From contig CABRZL010000063.1 of NCBI GenBank assembly GCA_902475435.1, positions 1 to 11,435 of the forward strand: DNA of 11,435 bases. Direction: 5' to 3'. The notes under the pieces were generated by a model. That model ran no database searches. It saw only the letters and a list, made by a program, of their open reading frames with translations, and was not told the origin of the DNA. Each line of letters starts with the position of its first letter. The stretch's first letter is position 1. Made by a program: the position numbers and the translations under genes. Below, one piece after another: positions 6,249 through 11,435 of this stretch. The DNA comes from an uncultured Eubacteriales bacterium. Lineage in GTDB: Bacteria > Bacillota > Clostridia > Oscillospirales > Oscillospiraceae.

Positions 6249-8606
6249 CTATTTTTTCTTTTTCTTTATAACGACTGCGGTGATGATTACAATTACCGCA
6301 ATTACTGCAACGAGAATACCAATTACTGTGCTGGTGGTTGAGTTAGATGCGGTTTCTTCAGATGGAGCGGTCGGTTGGCTGCTGGAAGGCTCGGCGGTGG
6401 GGGCTTCAGAGGAATTTTCAGCTGATGCAGGGACCTCTATGGCAGAGGTTTCCGCAGTAGAAGTTTCTTCTTCAACAGAGGGTTCCTCCTCAGTGTAGGT
6501 GATTCGAATTTCGCCTTCATAGGTGCCAGGTGCAATTTCCGTTTCTTTCCCGTCAACAGTCATAATAAGGGACCCGTTTTCTCCTTGGACAGTAGCGCCA
6601 TCTTCAATAGTTAAGGAGGAGAGCAGACAGTCACCGGTGACATGCCACACAGCATTATCTGTCAGGTTCATGGCCAGAGTATTGTCGCCGTTGCTGTAGA
6701 ATCGGTTGGCCACATGACCAATATTGTAATATTCTGCAATGGTAAAGGAAGTGATTTGGCCGGCGTCTTCTGCAGAAGTACCCTCGGAGAGAACCTTGGA
6801 AGTATAGTTGGTAGCATCGGTGTGAATTGTTTCAGTCTGAGCAACTGCGCCGTGGTAGACAGCATCCGCACCTAAATTTACTTCTACGCCGACTGCAGTC
6901 TGACCATAATAGCCGGAACCATTATATATGTCACCGAATATTTCGCTGGAATTGACATTCAAGTGATTGACAACCGGGCCGGAAGTAGCATTATCGGGAG
7001 CGCCCATACCGCCATCAGGAGGAGCACCCATTCCACCGTCAGGAGGAGCGCCCATGCCGCCGTCGGGAGGCACCATATTACCGCCCATGTTGTTTGCTGC
7101 ATCATTGGAAGCCATTTCGGTAGAGACATTACCATTTTCAGAAGGCCAGCCAGCGGGTTCTTCATGCGTAGTGTTGAAGCTGAAAGTGGCAGTATCCATG
7201 CCCGTTGTGGAGTCGTCGTTGTCCATTACCTGGAGCAAAACACCGTTGGCATTATTGAGCTCGACACCATTGGTGACGTTGATGGTGGTATCCCCCTGAG
7301 TGTTCTTTATCAAAAAAGAAGCATAGTTGGAGTTTACCACAGTACCGTTTTCCAGATTGATGGTATCAGTACCCTGATGAGACATGAAACCAAAGGTGTC
7401 AGAATTGATGGTAGTAATCTTGTCTTCTGTAGCTTCATAGGTTTCAGAGACTTCGCCATTAGCGTCCAAAAGTTCATAGGCTTTTCCGGCCTCTAAATTG
7501 GTGTAAGTGGCGGAACCGCCAGTAAAAATAGAACCATAAGTACCCACATTCATCGTTACACCCAAAAACTGTTCATCTGCGTTGCCGATTACATAAGTGC
7601 CATAGCCAGAGCGGGTGGTGTATGGGTTGGGGTCGCCGTTTTCATCCTGATAGGTCCCGTCCGCCTGCATAATTTTATCTGTTCCGGTGAGATCCATCGT
7701 GGTATTCACGACATTGAGTTTCATATTGGAACCGGAATCTGTGGATAAAACAGCCCATTTTGCGGCAGAGGTTTCCGAATCAATGACGTTCATGGTGGTG
7801 TTGTTACCCTCAAGGTTGGTGCAGCGAGAGGAACCCATAATACCTAAGATCCAAGGGGGCGCCACCATGGTATTCTGTGAAGGAGAATTCAGATAGCCCG
7901 CATGAAGCGTTCCGCCGTCGGAATGAAGTCTTGAATTCCGAACAGTCATGGTGGAGCCGGAGTCTGCAAATAAAGTCATATTGGCCACGCCGGAAACGGA
8001 AATGTCGGAGTCCTCGATGGTCAATTTGGTACCTTCGCCAAAAGAAGTAATTGCAGTACCTTTTCCTGAAAAATCACAAGCTTGTAATCCATCGCCGTCG
8101 GTGTCAAACCGAATCGTAGCTTTGGAGATCGTATAGTCAATACCACCGGCTACAATAATACCATTGAAGCTGGGATCAGTTCCTTCAATGGTTATATTTT
8201 CTGCTTTTGTATTGTCATAGGTAGCGCCGTCGCCAATGGCTTCTGTAACAGATTTTTCGTTTACCACACCGGATGCGTCAACAAATAGTGCTGCGTGATA
8301 GGCATAATCGTTATCGGTTTCATCGGATCCACCAGCAGTAAATGATGATAATCTGCTACTGGCGTCGTCAAGATTGTCGGTATAGACGACAATTGCATTG
8401 TCGTCTTCTGTATAGCTTTTGTCGTTGTTATCAAAACGAGTGACAACGCCGTCCACCAATAACGTAGCCACTTGGCCGTCAGGGGCGGAGATGTCAGATG
8501 CTGTGCCAATGTAGGGGGTGCCTACAGCCGCCAGCGTAGCTGTGGTCATCAGCGATACGCATAGCCCAAGGCCCAACGACCGAGCCCAAAATTTTTTGTG
8601 TTTCAT
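6249..8606 (-). CDS. Secreted membrane-anchored beta-helix-like surface protein
   Basis: A 785-aa extracellular protein of unknown function. A signal peptide covers residues 1-27 (MKHKKFW..., hydrophobic core, cleavage near ATLAA). Residues of about 100-480 are full of short Gly/Asp/Asn/Thr-rich beta-strand phrases (LTIEDSDISVSG, STMTVRNSRLHSDGG, MKLNVVNTTMDL) typical of right-handed beta-helix or pectate-lyase-like adhesive folds. Residues of about 511-535 hold three APPDGGMG-type repeats. A second beta-rich part follows, then a 55-residue Pro/Ser/Thr/Glu spacer (about 706-760), a 20-residue membrane segment (761-780) and KKKKK. There is no LPXTG, so it is membrane- rather than sortase-anchored. 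ATG 8606 is chosen over GTG 8624 because GGAAGGAG lies 6 nt upstream and the signal peptide starts there. It is probably monocistronic. A role in adhesion or carbohydrate binding is inference. Confidence 0.85.
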   Translation of the reverse strand: MKHKKFWARSLGLGLCVSLMTTATLAAVGTPYIGTASDISAPDGQVATLLVDGVVTRFDNNDKSYTEDDNAIVVYTDNLDDASSRLSSFTAGGSDETDNDYAYHAALFVDASGVVNEKSVTEAIGDGATYDNTKAENITIEGTDPSFNGIIVAGGIDYTISKATIRFDTDGDGLQACDFSGKGTAITSFGEGTKLTIEDSDISVSGVANMTLFADSGSTMTVRNSRLHSDGGTLHAGYLNSPSQNTMVAPPWILGIMGSSRCTNLEGNNTTMNVIDSETSAAKWAVLSTDSGSNMKLNVVNTTMDLTGTDKIMQADGTYQDENGDPNPYTTRSGYGTYVIGNADEQFLGVTMNVGTYGSIFTGGSATYTNLEAGKAYELLDANGEVSETYEATEDKITTINSDTFGFMSHQGTDTINLENGTVVNSNYASFLIKNTQGDTTINVTNGVELNNANGVLLQVMDNDDSTTGMDTATFSFNTTHEEPAGWPSENGNVSTEMASNDAANNMGGNMVPPDGGMGAPPDGGMGAPPDGGMGAPDNATSGPVVNHLNVNSSEIFGDIYNGSGYYGQTAVGVEVNLGADAVYHGAVAQTETIHTDATNYTSKVLSEGTSAEDAGQITSFTIAEYYNIGHVANRFYSNGDNTLAMNLTDNAVWHVTGDCLLSSLTIEDGATVQGENGSLIMTVDGKETEIAPGTYEGEIRITYTEEEPSVEEETSTAETSAIEVPASAENSSEAPTAEPSSSQPTAPSEETASNSTTSTVIGILVAVIAVIVIITAVVIKKKKK
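7002..7073 (-). repeat. Three 24-bp tandem repeats coding for APPDGGMG
   Basis: Units at 7002-7025, 7026-7049 and 7050-7073 differ at a few, mostly third-codon, positions and encode the Pro/Gly/Asp hinge of the surface protein. The in-frame 24-bp period allows copy-number change without breaking the frame. Confidence 0.9.
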
Positions 8607-8620
8607 ACATATCTCCTTCC

Positions 8621-8661
8621 GCACAGGACAGGCTTTTCATACCAAAATATGTTCCCTGTGC
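8621..8661 (-). promoter_or_regulatory. 5'-terminal mRNA stem-loop before the surface-protein SD
   Basis: GCACAGG and CCTGTGC arms (8661-8655 and 8627-8621 on the minus strand) are perfect 7-bp complements enclosing 27 nt. The predicted transcript start falls at or next to 8661, so the mRNA would begin with this hairpin, and the SD (8613-8620) follows its 3' arm immediately. It resembles 5' stem-loops that stabilise mRNAs. Confidence 0.45.
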
Positions 8662-8668
8662 AAAGGAC

Positions 8669-8674
8669 ATTATA
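8669..8674 (-). promoter_or_regulatory. -10 box of the surface-protein promoter
   Basis: A perfect TATAAT on the minus strand about 63 bp before the start codon. The -35 region 17 bp upstream (CTGTTA) matches only 3 of 6, so an activator may be needed. Confidence 0.55.
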
Positions 8675-8945
8675 GCATATCACCCGAAAAATAACAGATC
8701 TGGAAGATATATTTGGACAAAAAGACGAATGTCACTTTTTGAACGAACCGACCAATTGTATTCTGGAAATGAGCTGGCATTGTAAGAAGCGGCATTGTTT
8801 CATCACGATTTACGCAGCATATACCGAGTATTGTTGCCGGTAAAGCAACCATACCGCAGACAAAACACGATCCAGTATGAAATAGGATGTATTCTGCATG
8901 GATTATTATTTCCAATGATACGATGGAACATCTTCTGTGCAAAGT
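8675..8945. other. Intergenic stretch without recognisable gene
   Basis: About 270 bp between the dus stop and the surface-protein promoter. Open frames exist on both strands but none has an SD with a plausible start, a recognisable protein motif or a hydrophobicity pattern of a known family. A minus-strand frame starting with ATG near 8931 (MFHRIIGNNNPCRIHPISYW...) ends after about 42 codons and could be a remnant. No strong terminator is seen after dus. Confidence 0.4.
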
Positions 8946-9911
8946 TTAAACCCAGTTTGGTTCAGCGTATTCCCGTAGGGGAAGTTCTTTTAAGATGTGA
9001 GTGGTTACGGCTTGATATTCCGTCAGTGAAGTGGTTTTTCGTAAAATCTTTTGGTCCTTCTCTCGTTGATCGAACAACAAAATAAAATAGCTCCAAAATT
9101 CCTTCATGCGGAACATGGTGTTTCGTATACTACCTAACCGAATGGCGGTTTCTTGAAACAGCTCTTCATGGAAGGCATATAGCGTTTCTCGAGAAAGCTG
9201 GAAATTTCCCTGTAGCTTTTGCACCAACGTAGGATCGGCAACTAGTCCTCGTCCCAGCATAATTGTCTGTGGAGGTTCCTTATTTGCGAAGATTCGGTCA
9301 AAGTCAGAAGGGATTGCGATGCCGCCACTGAGACAGAGTGGATTTTTGCTACGTTCCATTGCCCAAAAGAACCAGTCTATTTGAATGGGCTTTCGATAAA
9401 AATCCTGCTGGACCCGGGGATGTACAATTAAAAGCCGAATGGGATATCGATTATAAAGTTCCAAAAGTACTTCAAATTCTTCCGGTGTGGCCTTGCCAAG
9501 GCGGGTTTTGATAGAAATAGCAATCGGGCATTGCTCAAAAATCTTGTCCAGGAAATCAATTAACTTATGTCGTTGTTCTGGAAACAGAAACCCGGAACCT
9601 TTCCCTTTGGCAGTAACGGTGCCAGAGGGGCAGCCCAAGTTGAGATTCACTTCCTGATAGCCCAAGTCCTTTAGTACTTTTGCGCCCGCTAGAAACTGTT
9701 CCGACTGATTGGTCAGTAACTGAGGAATGAGGTGAATTTCCCTATTGTTTTCAGGCAGTACGTCCCGAAGCTCTTTTTTAGAAAAAGTACGGCTGGAAGA
9801 TGGAGATAGAAATGGGGTATAGTACCGACTTATGCCGGGAAAATATTTATGATGAAGCCGACGGAACAGATCGTCGGTGATGCCTTCCATTGGAGCAAAT
9901 TCAAACTGCAA
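8946..9911 (-). CDS. tRNA-dihydrouridine synthase family protein
   Basis: FMN-dependent reductase that converts uridines in tRNA to dihydrouridine with NADPH. With the TTG start it is 321 aa. The family order is intact: FAPMEGITD at the N-terminus (FMN loop), NLGCPSG with catalytic Cys94, SIKTRLG with the FMN-binding Lys, LIVHPR, SGGIAIPSDFD and MLGRGLVADP. A C-terminal helical domain runs to PNWV. The TTG at 9911 is chosen because clostridial relatives start within a few residues of FAPMEG, and an AGGA lies 9 nt upstream. The in-frame ATG at 9944 and TTG at 9971 add residues not expected in the family and lack an SD. It lies about 100 bp after the broken propeller gene on the same strand, without a terminator between. 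The exact tRNA position modified cannot be read from the sequence. Confidence 0.93.
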   Translation of the reverse strand: MQFEFAPMEGITDDLFRRLHHKYFPGISRYYTPFLSPSSSRTFSKKELRDVLPENNREIHLIPQLLTNQSEQFLAGAKVLKDLGYQEVNLNLGCPSGTVTAKGKGSGFLFPEQRHKLIDFLDKIFEQCPIAISIKTRLGKATPEEFEVLLELYNRYPIRLLIVHPRVQQDFYRKPIQIDWFFWAMERSKNPLCLSGGIAIPSDFDRIFANKEPPQTIMLGRGLVADPTLVQKLQGNFQLSRETLYAFHEELFQETAIRLGSIRNTMFRMKEFWSYFILLFDQREKDQKILRKTTSLTEYQAVTTHILKELPLREYAEPNWV

Positions 9912-10012
9912 TCTATCACGTCCTAACTGTGTTCTGCAAATCATATAATAAGAGTGTGCGGGAAACAGCAATTATGGAGATTCCAATTTGTCGAATCTAT
10001 CAGGAGAACTTA

Positions 10013-11204
10013 TTACGGATTCAGGATGACAAATGGATTTTGAGAGGAATTGCTGTCAATGGTTTGTGCGGCAGAAAGGAGAGTATGATATTCCGTATTT
10101 TGGAAAGAATCATTTGAATCAAATTGTACATCAGTGGGGAATATTGCCACATATTTTTTCTGCGCGTCTGAACCGGCCAAACTCCAATGAGGAAGGTCGG
10201 AATAACTATGGTCTGACCAGTCATAAGCGCAAATGGATAAAAATTTTCTGCCGTACCCTGCGTCTTTGGCAGGAGTAACGTCTCGATAATCGGAAAGCGT
10301 GCGTTGATAAACATCCCAGGATGTGTCTGTATAAATTAAAACATCCTCTGTGAGCTAAAGGCTCTCCTCGGGATCCAATTCGCCTGAAAGTTGCGGTTGT
10401 TCAGAAGTCCCAGTACTTGGTGTCCAACAAAATACCGCTTGATCTGGTGTCCAATAAAACACAGTTTCGTTTTGCGGTATAAAGTTAGTATGCGCCAAAA
10501 GCTCACAGTGTGCACCGTCGAAAGACTCCAAAAACAGGCCGCCGTTTTCATCTGTGTAGTAAATTCCCTGCGTTGTGATTTCATAGTCCTGAATACCAGA
10601 GAGAATGGGTTCCGGTTCGCCGCCAGATAGTGAAAGCTGCATCAAAGATGATCCGGATTGATAAATAGATTTGATCTTGGTAAATAGAGAAACCGTCATA
10701 TATACTGTTGTCGCACAGCAAATCCATTTGAGCGGAGCCTTGTTCAAATTCTGAGAGACTAAATCGCAGCAGACCATCCGAAGTAGCCCAAAAGCAATCG
10801 TTGCCGAGAATGGCCACGTTCCACAAGTGAGAAGAAAGTTCAGCTTCTATGATAAAGTCATATAAATTTCCATTTTCATCGGTTAATGCAGAACACAGTT
10901 TTTCATCCGCGCCCCAAAAGGCAACGCCAGAGGAGTGAACAAATACTCTCCGTCCCATAATTACGCCATCCGTTAAATCGTTTTTTGCCCATCTGATGAA
11001 GCGATGGTTGCGTCCGTCGATTCAATCATAGAAGACGAATGTGTCATGGATGACGATGATGTGTCAGGAACGGTTGAAGGGCGCGTCGTTTCTGTTTGAG
11101 TCACAGAAACAGGGGGCAGATGCATTGGAAGAAACTTGTGTATAACCTGTTAAAATAATGCTCAGAAACAATGGGAGTAAAAGCATGTGTACATTTCGTT
11201 TCAT
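10013..11204 (-). pseudogene. Decayed lipoprotein with beta-propeller-like (DUF5050-type) domain
   Basis: ATG 11204 has a strong SD (GGGAGGG, 6 nt away) and encodes a lipoprotein-type leader, MKRNVHMLLLPLFLSIILTG, but the next residue is Tyr where a lipobox Cys is expected (TAT for TGT). The frame then changes at a run of five C (11112-11116) into a Ser/Thr-rich linker. It changes back at a run of six A (10981-10986) into GVIMGRRVFVHSSGVAFWG and GNLYDFIIEAEL, and changes again near 10650-10665 into LMQLSLSGGEPEPILSG and GIYYTDENGGLFLESFDG. An in-frame amber TAG lies at 10355-10357, after which the same frame stays open for 113 codons (VAIFPTDVQF, PFVILNP) to TAA 10013-10015. The repeated IYY-x-DENG-x-L phrasing is like DUF5050 propeller repeats. 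The restored product would be about 395 aa. Its native function is unknown. Confidence 0.8.
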
Positions 11205-11251
11205 AGAAATCCCTCCCGTTTTGGTGCGTTTATGGATATATTTCCAACTTC

Positions 11252-11280
11252 AGTATAACAAGCGACTGCGTAAATGACAA
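11252..11280 (-). promoter_or_regulatory. Promoter of the decayed lipoprotein gene
   Basis: On the minus strand TTGTCA (11275-11280), a 17-bp spacer and TATACT (11252-11257), each 5 of 6 to consensus. The start would be near 11245, about 40 nt before the ATG. The promoter looks intact although the gene is broken. Confidence 0.7.
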
Positions 11281-11335
11281 GAAAAATAATGATGCACAGT
11301 GACATAAATTCCAATTGATTCGTAGGCGAATTGTA

Positions 11336-11364
11336 TTGAAAATTGAAAAAAATAGGGATATGAT
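11336..11364 (+). promoter_or_regulatory. Promoter of the gene entering at the window end
   Basis: TTGAAA (11336-11341), a 17-bp spacer and TATGAT (11359-11364). The start would be near 11371, leaving a very short leader that begins about at the SD. Confidence 0.6.
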
Positions 11365-11382
11365 AAAAAAGGAGGGATATAT

Positions 11383-11435
11383 ATGGATTTGGAGCTAGAA
11401 GCCTTACGGCGGGAAAATGAACAGCTGAAAAAGGA
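11383..11435 (+). CDS. 5' end of an unidentified protein, probable coiled coil
   Basis: Only 17 codons are visible: MDLELEALRRENEQLKK. ATG 11383 has GGAGGG (11371-11376) 6 nt upstream and a good promoter before it, so the start is well supported. The Leu spacing and the charged Glu/Arg/Lys/Gln content suggest an N-terminal coiled coil. The product cannot be named from this fragment. Confidence 0.75.
   Translation, partial: MDLELEALRRENEQLKK

Noticed and set aside
6249..6420. Sortase anchor at the C-terminus of the surface protein
   Set aside because: No LPXTG-like motif precedes the membrane segment; only a Lys tail follows it.
6028..6498. Plus-strand open frame crossing the fold-back element and the 3' end of the surface gene
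   Set aside because: It starts inside the terminator region and its C-terminal half is the mirror of the Ser/Glu-rich and membrane part of the minus-strand gene.
7002..7073. Short regular repeats as a possible CRISPR array
   Set aside because: There are no spacers; the 24-bp units are contiguous, in frame and code for a Pro/Gly hinge.
9974..10278. Short plus-strand frames (MEIPICRIYQENLL..., MDFERNCCQWF...)
   Set aside because: They are antisense to the 3' part of the decayed lipoprotein, whose minus-strand frame has clear coding character; neither shows a recognised motif.
10355..10357. Recoding of the amber codon (pyrrolysine or suppression)
   Set aside because: Several other lesions occur in the same gene, so simple decay explains it better; no tRNA or pyl gene is visible.

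Overview
The window looks like a low-to-mid-GC Gram-positive genome, most likely a gut-type Clostridia (Oscillospiraceae-like). This is inferred from strong Shine-Dalgarno sites, consensus sigma-A promoters, intrinsic terminators, a single-pass surface protein with a Lys-rich tail and a lipoprotein-type leader. The taxonomic call is inference; no rRNA or marker phylogeny is available here. Most of the window is ordinary chromosomal housekeeping. I see no transposase, CRISPR array, tRNA or rRNA.

Layout. (1) Positions 1-2300, minus strand: a probable two-gene unit with an Imm5-like putative immunity protein upstream and oligoendopeptidase F (PepF, 3' end cut by the window edge) downstream. (2) 2300-2704: divergent control region. 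The gap side has a consensus promoter, a dyad around the -35 box, a terminator hairpin inside the leader, and a near-perfect 24-bp palindrome before the SD. (3) 2705-5228, plus strand: glycolytic gap (E. coli GapA-like) and pyk, separated by a terminator and a new promoter. (4) 5385-5984, plus: a cytidylate kinase-like P-loop protein with its own promoter and a good terminator. (5) 6100-6245: a nested inverted-repeat element whose ends resemble IS6-family termini. Its inner hairpin probably terminates the next gene. (6) 6249-8606, minus: a 785-aa secreted, membrane-anchored beta-helix-like surface protein with PPDGGMGA repeats and a 5'-terminal mRNA hairpin. (7) 8675-8945: no recognisable gene. 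(8) 8946-9911, minus: a tRNA-dihydrouridine synthase. (9) 10013-11204, minus: a decayed lipoprotein / beta-propeller-like gene with three frame changes, an in-frame amber stop and a lipobox Cys replaced by Tyr, although its promoter and SD are intact. (10) 11383 to the end, plus: the first 17 codons of a probable coiled-coil protein with its own promoter and SD.

How the genes relate. gap and pyk are the lower-glycolysis NADH- and ATP-yielding steps and are adjacent but separately promoted. The other genes are not visibly linked to them. The least explained items are the gap leader, the 146-bp fold-back element, the surface protein with its 5' hairpin, and the broken propeller lipoprotein. I do not see convincing evidence of a complete new multi-gene system in this window.
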